A stretch of DNA of 64,000 nt from Candidatus Zhuqueibacterota bacterium (GCA_029261995.1 JAJDAF010000019.1:1-64000), one strand, 5' to 3'. Shown: positions 11,315 through 19,701, counted from the first letter of the stretch. Made by a program: numbers and translations. Notes: a model not told the origin generated them from the sequence alone.

Positions 11315-12241
11315 ATGAAAAGAGCATGTATGAATATTCTTTATCTGATCCCTATCGTTTTTTTATTGACTCATTGTACTGAGCAGGATGATGCTGATTT
11401 GGCAATGGGAGAGTATTTGGGTCAAACACCGCCGGGACTGATTCCCGAAAAATTCGCACCCGGTCTAGTATCCACAGAAGAGAATGAATTGAATTGCGTG
11501 TTTACACCAGACGGCAGCGAGTGCTTTTTTGCTGTCTGGCAGGCTGGCGTAAACACCCTAATGACAATCAAGAAAGTGAATGGCCAATGGACCCAGCGAT
11601 CGGTTGCATCTTTTTCGGGTGTCTATAGCGACGTTGATCCATACATTTCATCCGATGGGAAAAGACTCTATTTTTCTTCAAAGAGGCCTGTGCAGGGTAG
11701 CGGTGAATCTAAGGATTCGGATATATGGTTTGTGGAGAAGAGTTCAGACAACGAATGGAGCAACCCGACTCATCTGGAAACTCTTAATTCGGAAGGAAAG
11801 GACGATTACTATACGTCAATCACTCAAGATGGCACGGTCTATTATTCTATTTTCGAAACCCATGGCAGCCCAGGAGACATCTACAGATCGAGATTGGTGG
11901 ATGGTGCTTATACAAGACCCGAGCGTCTCGAGTATTCAATAAGCACAGATTTTAATGATCATGATCCGTTCACAGCACCAGACGAAAGTTATTTGATCTT
12001 CACCTCCGATCGCCCTGGTGGATTTGGCGGAGCAGACCTTTACATTAGTTTCAAGAAGCATGATGGAACCTGGACTGAGCCCAAGAACATGGGAGAGAAA
12101 ATCAACTCAGAGGCTTATGACTTCACTCCCATGTTATCCCCTGACGGCCAGTACCTGTTTTTTACGAAGAATCCTGGTGGCAACGGAGATATCTATTGGG
12201 TAAGTTCAAAGATAATTGACGCATACAGACCGGACCACTAA
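11315..12241 (+). CDS. PD40 beta-propeller lipoprotein (TolB-like), second of a tandem pair
   Basis: A 308-residue paralogue of the preceding protein with the same layout. The hydrophobic signal peptide has lipobox LTHC, followed by the shared GEYLGQTPPG and STEENELNCVFTPDG blocks and the blade series ending FTPMLSPDGQYLFFT. The ATG at 11315 has GGAG eight bases upstream. A further ATG at 11294 overlaps the previous stop codon and could couple translation. The pair arose by tandem duplication and has diverged considerably, which argues for retained, perhaps different, binding roles. RAYT copy D begins 20 bases after the stop. Confidence 0.8.
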   Translation: MKRACMNILYLIPIVFLLTHCTEQDDADLAMGEYLGQTPPGLIPEKFAPGLVSTEENELNCVFTPDGSECFFAVWQAGVNTLMTIKKVNGQWTQRSVASFSGVYSDVDPYISSDGKRLYFSSKRPVQGSGESKDSDIWFVEKSSDNEWSNPTHLETLNSEGKDDYYTSITQDGTVYYSIFETHGSPGDIYRSRLVDGAYTRPERLEYSISTDFNDHDPFTAPDESYLIFTSDRPGGFGGADLYISFKKHDGTWTEPKNMGEKINSEAYDFTPMLSPDGQYLFFTKNPGGNGDIYWVSSKIIDAYRPDH

Positions 12242-12260
12242 AGGACAGTCTGACAAGCAG

Positions 12261-12590
12261 GGCGGGTGGCCAGGGCCGATAGAGATAATTAATAATCCGT
12301 GTGGCACGTGTCTTCCAGACCGTGCCTTTCGCCGCACAGTCTACCACTTGCAATGGAGCGCGAGAACAAAGCAAAACACAGAAAGAAGGTCAAGCATTAC
12401 AATCAGTGCCGATTTGGTTGATGCGCCTGAAATGTGGCCGGGTCATCGGCCCATGCACAAGTTGTAAGAAAATGGCTGGTCCCGGACCGTGATAGCATAC
12501 CTGTGTTGATGAAATGAGCATCTGCCACGGCTTGAAAGCGCGTGGCACACGTTTGTCAATAACAAGGCGGGTAGGTTGGCCGCCCGCCCG
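12261..12590 (+). repeat. RAYT-derived non-autonomous element, copy D
   Basis: Left end GGCGGGTGGCC; right end GGCCGCCCGCCCG, slightly altered from the other copies. It keeps the first block of transposase coding sequence (MERENKAKHRKKVKHYN). This is fused directly to the 3' block (GCCGATTTGGTTGATGCG, then GGTCATCGGCCCATGC), with the deletion junction near 12403. REP-like segments lie at 12298-12325 and 12522-12550. It starts 20 bases after the preceding stop codon. Confidence 0.75.
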
Positions 12591-12650
12591 TTGTTGCAGA
12601 TGCTGCAGCGCGTTTCCGGGGAAAGCAATTCCCGAGTTACTCGTGCGTGG

Positions 12651-12761
12651 CGGATTACCTGATGGGCCCCGTGGGATAGTGCATGCACCGGGGCGACTCA
12701 AGTGAGTTGCTATTTCATCCAACGGGCGAGTGAGGCAGGTGGGCCGCAAATCCGCCCGCGA
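12651..12761 (+). repeat. Accessory repeat module next to copy D
   Basis: GGATTACCTGATGGGC at 12652 and GGCAGGTGGGCCGCAAATCC at 12733 are the same two blocks found together at 4725-4771. Here about 60 bases, including a CCGTGGG...CAACGGG stretch, lie between them. It may be an intact form of the module, with the copy at 4725 carrying a deletion. Confidence 0.5.
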
Positions 12762-12874
12762 GCAGAACACATATTTCGTTTTCGAATCATGCCGAAGACA
12801 ATGCCGCATAGCAAACGCACGCAGTCTCGACCAAAGTGCCCGCTGCGCGCGCACTTTGCCGTTGATGCGCATCG

Positions 12875-13339
12875 TTAGCGAGCTGTCTTCACAGCCGTCA
12901 CCATAATCTCAACCAGTGCGTCCAACGGTAGTCTCGCAACCTGCACGGCGGCTCGCGCCGGCGGCGCTTCTTTGAAATAGGAACCATAAACGGCGTTCAT
13001 GGCGCCGTAGTGGTTCAGGTCGGCGAGAAAGACTTTGCTCTGCACCACGTCAGAGAGTGAAAAACCCGCTGCCTGCAAGACCGCCTGAATGTTTTTCATC
13101 ACCTGGTGGGTCTCGGCCTCAATGCCATCTCGCACCATTTCGCCGGTGGCGGGATCGATGGCGATTTGGCCGGAGAGATAGAGCGTGTTGCCAGCAAGAA
13201 TGGCCGGAGAATAAGGCCCTATGGCTTTCGGTGCGCCGGGCACGGTGATGACCTTTTTCTTTGCAGATTCATCGGAATCCGGTGTGGTCATGCAGCCCAC
13301 GGCCAGCGCCGAAACGAGAATAACGTTCATCCATTTCAT
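12875..13339 (-). CDS. RidA/YjgF-family lipoprotein (exported enamine/imine deaminase)
   Basis: A 154-residue protein with a RidA domain at about 29-153. Family signatures are IGPYSPAI, LYLSGQIAIDPATGEMV and the C-terminal PARAAVQVARLPLDALVEI, whose first Arg is the substrate carboxylate ligand in RidA. RidA hydrolyses reactive enamines and imines released by PLP enzymes. Unusually, this one begins with a signal peptide and lipobox AVGC (residues 13-16), so it should be anchored outside the cytoplasm. Its start overlaps the stop of the upstream PLP enzyme by four bases (ATGA), so the two are translationally coupled. Confidence 0.88.
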   Translation of the reverse strand: MKWMNVILVSALAVGCMTTPDSDESAKKKVITVPGAPKAIGPYSPAILAGNTLYLSGQIAIDPATGEMVRDGIEAETHQVMKNIQAVLQAAGFSLSDVVQSKVFLADLNHYGAMNAVYGSYFKEAPPARAAVQVARLPLDALVEIMVTAVKTAR

Positions 13340-14637
13340 GTTTTCGGTAAGCCCTCCTTTATGATGGTTTCCATGGCGTCCGCAAAGCGGTCCACCTCTT
13401 CAAGAGTTGAATAAACATTCGGTGTGACGCGAATGCCTTCGAATTCGTCGTGTTTGATGCCGACCACGATGATGCGGTGCTGCTGCCACAAATAGCCAGC
13501 CAGGTCACCCGGGTCGATGCCCTCAATCTGCACGGTTGCAAGGCCGCAGGCAAAACCGGGCTTCAAACTGGTGTGCAGACGCACGCGGTCATGCTGGAGT
13601 AGCCGTTTCGCCCAGCGGTCGCGCAGGTAGACCATTCTGGCTTCTTTGCGTTTGGCGCCAATGCCCTGGCTGAACGTCAGCGCATCCGCAATGGCGATAT
13701 AATTGGCAGCCGGATGGGTGCCGATTTCCTCGTACTTGCGGATGTCGTCGTCCATCTTTTCGGGCGCCGCCATCATGGGCCAGAGGCCGGCGATTTTGTC
13801 TCTGCGGACGTAAAGCATGCCGGTGCCGTGCGGCGCGAACAGCCATTTGTGCAGGCTGGTGGCAAAGTAGTCGCAGTCGAGGTCGGCGTGGGTGAAATCA
13901 AAGTGCTCGAACGAGTGGGCGCCATCGACAATCACGGGAATGCCGCGCTTTCTGGCCATCTGCACGACCTGTTTCACAGGCAGGATTTGCCCGGTGATGT
14001 TGATCATGTGGCACATGAGAATGACCCGGGTCTTCGGCGTAATGTTTTGCTCGAACAGGCGAACGATCTCAGCTGGGTCCTCTGCCGGAATCGGGATGGA
14101 GAACTGCCGCAATTTAATGCCTTCGCGGCGCTCACGCTGTTTGAATGTGGTAATCATGCGCGGGTAGTCCTGCGTGGTGGTCAGCACTTCGTCGCCGGGT
14201 TTGAAATCAAAGCCGAGCTGGCAGATTTGCAGGCCCTCTGAGGCGTTGCGGGTCAGGGCGATTTCCTCGGCGTGGCAGCCGAAGCGTCGCGCCATCCGTT
14301 TGCGCACGCTTTCGCGCTGTGGCTCCAGAATGCGCCACATGGTGTAAACCGGCGCCTCGTTGGAGTAGTCGAGATGGCGCTTCATCGCTTCCTGAACCAC
14401 TGCCGGCGCCGGACTGACCCCGCCGTTATTGAGATTCACCAGGGAGCGGTCAACGGTGAAAGCCTGCTGCACTTCGAACCAAAAAGACTCGTCTTGGGCA
14501 ATCTCCGCTGGAGTGCCCTCGTGGCCGGAGATGGCGGCGAGCGCTCGCGCCGTTCCCTTGTGATGTAACACTGCCAAGGTTGCGGCGCCGGCAGCCGGTC
14601 GGCCAATTGCTCCTAAGAATTGACGGCGATTGAGCAT
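13336..14637 (-). CDS. Tat-exported class V aminotransferase-fold PLP enzyme
   Basis: A 433-residue fold-type I PLP enzyme of the isopenicillin-N-epimerase/cysteine-desulfurase-like class. The N-terminus MLNRRQFLGAIG with a following hydrophobic stretch is a twin-arginine signal; Tat export fits a protein that loads its cofactor before export. NNGGVSPAP and TRNASEGL form the cofactor phosphate cup. IPVIVDGAHSFEH holds the Asp for the pyridine nitrogen, and FATSLHKWLFAPHGTG holds the Schiff-base Lys. AGGAGG precedes the ATG. The substrate is unknown; the coupled RidA lipoprotein implies an unstable enamine or imine product. Confidence 0.85.
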   Translation of the reverse strand: MLNRRQFLGAIGRPAAGAATLAVLHHKGTARALAAISGHEGTPAEIAQDESFWFEVQQAFTVDRSLVNLNNGGVSPAPAVVQEAMKRHLDYSNEAPVYTMWRILEPQRESVRKRMARRFGCHAEEIALTRNASEGLQICQLGFDFKPGDEVLTTTQDYPRMITTFKQRERREGIKLRQFSIPIPAEDPAEIVRLFEQNITPKTRVILMCHMINITGQILPVKQVVQMARKRGIPVIVDGAHSFEHFDFTHADLDCDYFATSLHKWLFAPHGTGMLYVRRDKIAGLWPMMAAPEKMDDDIRKYEEIGTHPAANYIAIADALTFSQGIGAKRKEARMVYLRDRWAKRLLQHDRVRLHTSLKPGFACGLATVQIEGIDPGDLAGYLWQQHRIIVVGIKHDEFEGIRVTPNVYSTLEEVDRFADAMETIIKEGLPKT

Positions 14638-14723
14638 GGTTCTCTCCTCCTCTTGATTGGAAACGAACTGCGGGTACCGTCAGTCTCTTGATGATGACTG
14701 ATCTACAGGCGGGTGAATAGAAG

Positions 14724-14752
14724 ATTATATGAGTTGGCAAATCGAAAAGCAA
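14724..14752 (-). promoter_or_regulatory. Sigma70-type promoter for the PLP enzyme / RidA operon
   Basis: On the minus strand TTGCTT is followed after 17 bases by a perfect TATAAT (14729-14724), about 87 bases upstream of the start codon. Confidence 0.7.
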
Positions 14753-14835
14753 GCATTTTGCGCAAAGCAATTGCAGAACGCGCAAGTTCATTCGCGCCCG
14801 AGCAAACAGAGGCCTGCTCGTAATAAATACTGAAC

Positions 14836-14864
14836 TTGACTTTTGCGCCAAACTGAACTAATTT
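14836..14864 (+). promoter_or_regulatory. Sigma70-type promoter for mobA, predicted leaderless
   Basis: TTGACT at 14836-14841, a 17-base spacer and TAATTT at 14859-14864. A normal transcription start 7-8 bases later falls on the mobA ATG at 14872, so the mRNA would have almost no leader. No Shine-Dalgarno sequence is visible upstream of that ATG. Confidence 0.6.
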
Positions 14865-14871
14865 TCTAATC

Positions 14872-15525
14872 ATGAGCGTTCAGAGAAATGCAGACGACAA
14901 AGGCCTGACCGGCGCGATTCTAGCCGGAGGCAAGTCGTCCCGCATGGGACAAAACAAAGCCCTGGCCGAAGTCAACGGCCGCCCCATGGTCGCGCATGTG
15001 GCGGACACCGTGAAAAATGTCGCCCGCAACACCATCATCAGCAGCAACGAGCCGGAGGCTTTTGACTTTCTCGGCCTGCCGGTGTTCGTTGATGCCATCG
15101 AAAGTTGTGGGCCGCTTGCCGGTATCTACACCGCCCTGAAACATGCCGAGACCCGGCACTGCCTGGTGGTCGCATGCGATTTGCCTTTTCTGACACAGCC
15201 GTTGCTGCGCTTCCTGTGCGAAAACTGCCTTGACCATGACATCCTTGCCTTCGATTCAGGAAAGGGAGTCGAGCCGCTGTGCGCTGTCTACAGCAAAGCT
15301 TGTTTGCCGGTGATTGCAGAGCAAGTGCAGAAGGGCAATCGGCGCGTCCAGGATCTATTCTCACAAGTCAAGACCAGAATCGTGCAAATGGAGGCGGGAT
15401 TGTTTTCCGACAGCGCCAACGCCTTTCTCAATGTGAACACGCCAGAAGAGTTGTCGCGGGCGCGCAAAATTCGCGATGGTCACACGCCGCAAGCCGCAAA
15501 AACCAACCGAGATCAGCAAACCTAA
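14872..15525 (+). CDS. mobA: Molybdenum cofactor guanylyltransferase MobA
   Basis: A 217-residue nucleotidyltransferase that attaches GMP to molybdopterin to give the guanine dinucleotide cofactor. The N-terminal GAILAGGKSSRMGQNKAL motif binds GTP and Mg2+. VFVDAIESCGPLAGI and VVACDLPFL, with the metal-binding Asp, follow the family pattern. The length is normal. The gene stands alone without other moa/moe genes, so its client enzyme lies outside the window. The neighbouring respiratory cluster has no molybdopterin subunit. A response-regulator fragment fuses out of frame onto its 3' end. Confidence 0.92.
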   Translation: MSVQRNADDKGLTGAILAGGKSSRMGQNKALAEVNGRPMVAHVADTVKNVARNTIISSNEPEAFDFLGLPVFVDAIESCGPLAGIYTALKHAETRHCLVVACDLPFLTQPLLRFLCENCLDHDILAFDSGKGVEPLCAVYSKACLPVIAEQVQKGNRRVQDLFSQVKTRIVQMEAGLFSDSANAFLNVNTPEELSRARKIRDGHTPQAAKTNRDQQT

Positions 15526-15590
15526 GAATCCTGATTGTCGAAGACGAAGCCATCCAGCGCATCACCTCGCGGGACGCCCGAGAAGCATCA
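15522..15590 (+). pseudogene. N-terminal fragment of a response-regulator receiver domain
   Basis: Starting at the mobA stop, a second frame reads LRILIVEDEAIQRITSRD, the first beta strand and acidic pair (Glu-Asp) of a CheY-like receiver. It then degenerates into unrelated sequence. There is no start codon of its own and the phosphoacceptor region is missing. This is a truncated relic, complementary in extent to the C-terminal fragment at 655-798, although the two need not come from one gene. Confidence 0.65.
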
Positions 15591-15690
15591 GATCAACCAG
15601 GACCGCGCTCTCCACTTCTCTTGACCGAAGCAATTTTTTCCTGCCAACCCAGACTATTCATGAAGTCACTTAGAAGGTAACACAAGTTGT

Positions 15691-16633
15691 ACGTTTTCAA
15701 GATATTCTGCTAATTCACTTCGCAAAGCCGAGTTTCGAGGCGGGTCCTTTAGCACCTCGCCGTTTTGTCCTTCCCTTTCAGGGTTGGCCCGATTGTACTC
15801 TCTTGCTTACCCAGGGTTGCCACGCAACCCTGGGCTATGGTCTGTAACGCCTTCGGCGTAAGGACTTACCGCAAAGCGGTCGTACATCAAAGCCCAGGGT
15901 TAAACGCAGCGTACTCTGGGTAAAATGAACCAGAATTCCGCACCCTGAAAGGGTGTCACAGAGCCAGGAATTCGTGAAATTCTCAGGCCAAGCCACTGTC
16001 AATAGAACCGACCGCCATTCCTAGTTTCAAATCGTGCCGTCCCATCAGCCGGCGGCCACCACTCCCGGGAGACTTCATTCCAGAAGATGGGAATCGGACA
16101 CTAATTCTTCCTGATAATGGGAAACCCGGGAATGCTCATATCGCGCCGGGCTACTCCAAAAAGTTTGAGCCGCAACATGCTGTTTTAGTTACTTTTTTAG
16201 TGACAGTCGCGATGACAGAATTCTAGAGTACCTAGACGACGATTCCACTGGCACAATCTTTGTCCGCCTGGAGTCCAATTCTATGATTCTTAGAAGCATC
16301 ATCTCGAACTCGACATCCAACGCCCAGACACGACCGCGACCTCGATAATGCACCGAACTTCGGAGGCAGACCGGATCCAGAATGGTGCGAAGCTTGGGCT
16401 TGGATTGGCAAACCTATGGCTAGCGCTTTAAACCTCTAGCGCCCAGGCCATCCATCTTGCGGCACCCATACGAGACGGTTGTAACACGGCGTGGTTAAAT
16501 TGTAGTCAGGCGGCGCTGTCCTGCTACATTTACAAGCACAAGTTCTGGAAGCACCAGAGCCATGCCGGAAGAAACTCTGCCATTGTCAGTCAGCGCACGT
16601 TCACAAGAATCCGAACTAGCCCTTGGGTGGATT
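15691..16633. other. Long non-coding stretch before the respiratory cluster
   Basis: About 940 bases hold no supported gene. The first third is the hairpin-rich repeat at 15770-15955. From about 16000 to 16560 I see only short out-of-phase frames and no clear promoter; the promoter of the cytochrome operon should lie here but I cannot point to it with confidence. Confidence 0.5.
15770..15955. repeat. Hairpin-rich intergenic repeat
   Basis: A chain of small perfect hairpins: CCCT-TTC-AGGG near 15773; CCCAGGGTTG pairing with CAACCCTGGG (15810-15834, 10 base pairs); ACGCC-TTC-GGCGT; ACCGC-AAA-GCGGT; CCCAGGG...CTCTGGG; and CACCCT-GAA-AGGGTG near 15943. Six stem-loops in 190 bases with shared CCCAGGGTT arms suggest a dispersed structured repeat, not a single terminator. 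Confidence 0.65.
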
Positions 16634-17440
16634 ATGAATGAATTTGACCCGAACACTGCTTTGAGTTCTGTTGGAAGGTTCTTCCGAAGAATGCTGGAGC
16701 GCTGGAAGCAATTTCCCGAGCAAGTCAAGCGCTTGACCGTCCTGCTGGGTGTTGTCGTGTTTGCGCTGCTGACGGCCCGAACCATGCTGGTGCCGGCAGA
16801 CTTCGGCAAGTATGGACACTATCGGGCATCGGCCGTGGATGAGATCGCGGCCCTGCCAATCCAGTACGCCGGCCACGAAATCTGCAATGAATGCCACGAC
16901 GATGTGGTGGAGACCAAAGCAGCAGGATTCCACAAGAATGTTGGCTGCGAAGTCTGTCACGGTCCGGCAGCCGCTCACACTGAAGATGTCGAGGCTGGCG
17001 AATTGCTGGCGCCGCGTGGCCGGGAGGGCTGTCCGCTCTGCCACGAGTACCTGCCCTCCCGGCCGACGGGATTTCCGCAAATTGTGTCGGCCTCGCACAA
17101 TCCGGTGAAGCCATGCATCGCCTGTCACGAGGCACATGATCCCAAGCCTCCGGAGACGCCAAAAGAGTGCTCGGCCTGCCATGCAACCATCGCGCGCAGC
17201 AAAGCGATATCGCATCACGCCTATGTTGCCTGCACGCGCTGCCACGAGGCGCCTGACGAGCACAAGGAAGACCCACGGAGTTTCCGGCCCAGCAAACCCG
17301 AGGCGCGCGCATTTTGTGCGGGATGTCACGACGATGATACCGCCGGCAAAGAGGGAATTCCACAAATCGACCAGACGACTCATGAAGAAAGATATGTCTG
17401 TTGGCAATGCCATTATCCTCATCTACCGGAGGCGCAATAA
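16634..17440 (+). CDS. Membrane-anchored octaheme cytochrome c (ActA/QrcA-like position)
   Basis: From the ATG at 16634 (an ATG at 16562 is the alternative) the product has 268 residues. One N-terminal membrane helix at about 32-50 serves as signal anchor. Eight CxxCH heme sites follow: CNECH, CEVCH, CPLCH, CIACH, CSACH, CTRCH, CAGCH and CWQCH. The heme domain would face the periplasm. Its stop overlaps the start of the ferredoxin subunit by one base. In complexes of the ActABC and Qrc type, a membrane-bound multiheme cytochrome sits in the same position relative to the FeS and NrfD-like subunits. It probably exchanges electrons with that pair. No molybdopterin subunit is present. Confidence 0.88.
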   Translation: MNEFDPNTALSSVGRFFRRMLERWKQFPEQVKRLTVLLGVVVFALLTARTMLVPADFGKYGHYRASAVDEIAALPIQYAGHEICNECHDDVVETKAAGFHKNVGCEVCHGPAAAHTEDVEAGELLAPRGREGCPLCHEYLPSRPTGFPQIVSASHNPVKPCIACHEAHDPKPPETPKECSACHATIARSKAISHHAYVACTRCHEAPDEHKEDPRSFRPSKPEARAFCAGCHDDDTAGKEGIPQIDQTTHEERYVCWQCHYPHLPEAQ

Positions 17441-18237
17441 TGAACAGAGCAATCCCTTCCGTGACCGATAAAAGCCAACAACGCCGAAGCTTTCTCAAGA
17501 CACTGGCTCTGTCGTTTGCCGCGCTCATCATACCAGGCATTGTGGTCGCCAGAGACAAGTTGGACAACATAAAGGACTGGGTTGTCGGTGACGGATACCG
17601 TCCTGCCGACCACCGCTGGGGAATGGGACTTGACATCAGCAAATGCATTGGTTGCGGCCGCTGTGTTGACGCCTGCAAGAAAGAAAATAACGTGCCGCTC
17701 GAACCCTTTTTCTTCCGCACCTGGGTCGAGCGCTACCGCATTCTCAGCAAGGGAGAAACGCTCATCGATAGTCCGGGCGGAGCGATCGACAGTTTTCGAG
17801 CGGATGCGCCCGAGGACACGGTGCTGCGGAGCTTCTTCGTCCCCAAGCTCTGCAACCAGTGTGAACATGCCCCGTGTGTGCAGGTTTGCCCTGTTGGCGC
17901 AACCTTCTCAACACCGGATGGCGTCGTGCTGGTGGATGCAGAACACTGTGTCGGCTGTCGCTATTGCATCCAAGCCTGTCCTTACGGCGCTCGCTTTCTG
18001 CACCCCGAGACCCGAACCGCGGAAAAATGCACTTTCTGTTATCACCGGGTTACGAAAGGACTGGCTCCCGCCTGCGTAGAAGCATGTCCGACGCAGGCTC
18101 GCGTATTCGGCGAAGTTGAGAAAAAAGCGAGCCCGCTGGTGAGGTTTCTGCGCATGAACAAGATCGCCGTTCTGAAACCATTTCTGAACACCAAACCCCA
18201 AGTCTATTACACCGGCTTTGATATGGAGGTAAGATAA
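17440..18237 (+). CDS. Tat-exported 4x[4Fe-4S] ferredoxin-type electron transfer subunit
   Basis: A 265-residue NrfC/PsrB/HybA-like subunit. QQRRSFLKTLAL near the N-terminus is a twin-arginine signal followed by a hydrophobic segment, so the FeS domain folds before export to the periplasmic side. Four cluster-binding sets are visible: CIGCGRCVDAC, CNQCEHAPCVQVCP, CVGCRYCIQACPYG and CTFC...ACVEACP. It links the multiheme cytochrome to the NrfD-type membrane subunit encoded immediately downstream (two bases between stop and start). The start ATG overlaps the upstream stop (TAATG). Confidence 0.92.
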   Translation: MNRAIPSVTDKSQQRRSFLKTLALSFAALIIPGIVVARDKLDNIKDWVVGDGYRPADHRWGMGLDISKCIGCGRCVDACKKENNVPLEPFFFRTWVERYRILSKGETLIDSPGGAIDSFRADAPEDTVLRSFFVPKLCNQCEHAPCVQVCPVGATFSTPDGVVLVDAEHCVGCRYCIQACPYGARFLHPETRTAEKCTFCYHRVTKGLAPACVEACPTQARVFGEVEKKASPLVRFLRMNKIAVLKPFLNTKPQVYYTGFDMEVR

Positions 18238-18239
18238 AA

Positions 18240-19445
18240 TTGGAAGAACTCATACAGCATCTTGCGCCCTTGTTAAAAGAGGTGGTCGGATATATCTACC
18301 CGAACGAGATCGAACTGCACTGGGGCCTGCTGGTGGTGGTTTATCCCTACGTGACCGGGCTGGTTGCCGGCGCATTTATCCTCGCCTCTCTGGTGAAGGT
18401 ATTCAATGTCACGGAATTGCAGCCAACCTATCGCATGTCTCTCCTGACGGCGCTGGCATTCTTGCTGGTGGCGCCGCTACCGCTTTTGGCGCACCTGGGA
18501 CACCCGGAAAAGTCATTTGAGATATTCTTCACGCCAAACACCCGCTCAGCCATGGCCATGTTCGGATTCGTGTACGCGTGGTATCTGATGGCTGTGCTTC
18601 TGCTGGAGATTTGGTTCTGCTACCGCAAAGACTTGATTCAGTGGGCCAAACAGGAAACGGGGCTGCGGAAATTCATTCACAGGACCATGTCGCTGTTTTC
18701 CTCAGACGTGTCTGAACGCGCCCTGCGGTTCGATCGGAAAGCTGTCAAGGCCGTCACCCTGATCGGCATTCCGTCAGCCTTTCTGCTGCACGGCTACGTG
18801 GGTTTTATTTTCGGCTCCATAAAAGCAAATCCATGGTGGTCGAGCGTACTCATGCCTATCGTTTTCTTATTCTCGGCTATTGTCTCCGGTATCGCTCTGG
18901 TATTGCTTATCTACATGATCGCGACGCCGCTACGGGGCAAAGAAATGGACATGGCATGTCTCAACAAACTGGCGAGCTACCTGTTTTATGTCATGATCAT
19001 CGATTTCTCACTTGAAATCCTCGACTTCGTGCATCGTGTTTATGAATCCGAGGAGTCTATCGAAATCCTGGCAGCCCTGGTCACCGGAAAGTTGTTCATC
19101 AGCCTGATCGTTGTGCAGCTGCTGTTGGGTATGCTGGTGCCGCTCGGCGCCATCGCCATGGCCAAACTTCTGCAAATGCCAAACGACCTGAAAAAGATGA
19201 TCTACTTCGTGGCCGCCCTGCTGGTGCAGGTAGGCATCTTCTCCACGCGTTGGAACGTGGTGGTTGGCGGCCAGTTATTCTCCAAGAGTTTTAGCGGCCT
19301 GACGGTTTACAAGACGACCTTCCTGGGTCTGGAAGGGCTGCTGGTTTCCATGGGACTGCTGGTGATGCCATTCTTGATCTTGTACGTACTATTTGCATTG
19401 TTGCCTCCGTGGGAAGAAAGCAAGGCATCGCTCGAAGGGTCCTAA
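18240..19445 (+). CDS. NrfD/PsrC-like integral membrane quinone-reactive subunit
   Basis: A 401-residue polytopic protein with about nine or ten membrane helices. It starts at TTG 18240 with GGAGG about ten bases upstream. The helix pattern, the early PYVTGLVAGAF segment and GHPEKSFEIFF near residue 90 fit the NrfD/PsrC/ActC family, which binds menaquinol or ubiquinol and passes electrons to the attached ferredoxin subunit. It is the last gene before a strong hairpin, so the first three genes may form their own transcription unit. The quinone-binding residues cannot be assigned from sequence alone. Confidence 0.85.
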   Translation: MEELIQHLAPLLKEVVGYIYPNEIELHWGLLVVVYPYVTGLVAGAFILASLVKVFNVTELQPTYRMSLLTALAFLLVAPLPLLAHLGHPEKSFEIFFTPNTRSAMAMFGFVYAWYLMAVLLLEIWFCYRKDLIQWAKQETGLRKFIHRTMSLFSSDVSERALRFDRKAVKAVTLIGIPSAFLLHGYVGFIFGSIKANPWWSSVLMPIVFLFSAIVSGIALVLLIYMIATPLRGKEMDMACLNKLASYLFYVMIIDFSLEILDFVHRVYESEESIEILAALVTGKLFISLIVVQLLLGMLVPLGAIAMAKLLQMPNDLKKMIYFVAALLVQVGIFSTRWNVVVGGQLFSKSFSGLTVYKTTFLGLEGLLVSMGLLVMPFLILYVLFALLPPWEESKASLEGS

Positions 19446-19447
19446 TC

Positions 19448-19467
19448 AACCCGGTCAAGACCGGGTT
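19448..19467 (+). terminator. Perfect hairpin after the NrfD-like gene
   Basis: AACCCGGTC and GACCGGGTT pair over nine bases around a two-base AA loop, three bases after the stop. A run of A follows, not T, so termination may be partial. It marks a boundary within the six-gene redox cluster. Confidence 0.6.
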
Positions 19468-19662
19468 CTTGCAAAAAATGTAAACACGGCGTAACTATTT
19501 TGCTTGATTCCCAGTCCTGCCGTCACTACTCTAGCACTGCCAGACTGTGAACAGCGCAGTGGGAGTCATTCACTGACTGAGTGAACTTGTCGGTCACCGA
19601 TTTGTAGACTGACCCCGGCGCAAGCGCAAGCATCTGTCTTTGAAAAATTTGCCGTGTAATCC

Positions 19663-19700
19663 AAGAAAGAAAACTGGAAGAAAGAAAACTGGAAGAAAGC
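19663..19700 (+). repeat. Tandem 15-base repeat in the Rieske gene leader
   Basis: Two exact copies of AAGAAAGAAAACTGG (19663-19677, 19678-19692) and a third partial copy run up to the Rieske start codon. The last GGAAG (19691-19695) is the ribosome site and the earlier one repeats it 15 bases upstream. Confidence 0.8.
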
Positions 19701-19701
19701 A

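Noticed and set aside
19468-19500. TTGCAA-17-TAACTA as an internal promoter for the Rieske module
   Set aside because: The -35 is good but the -10 matches the consensus poorly; left as a possibility only.
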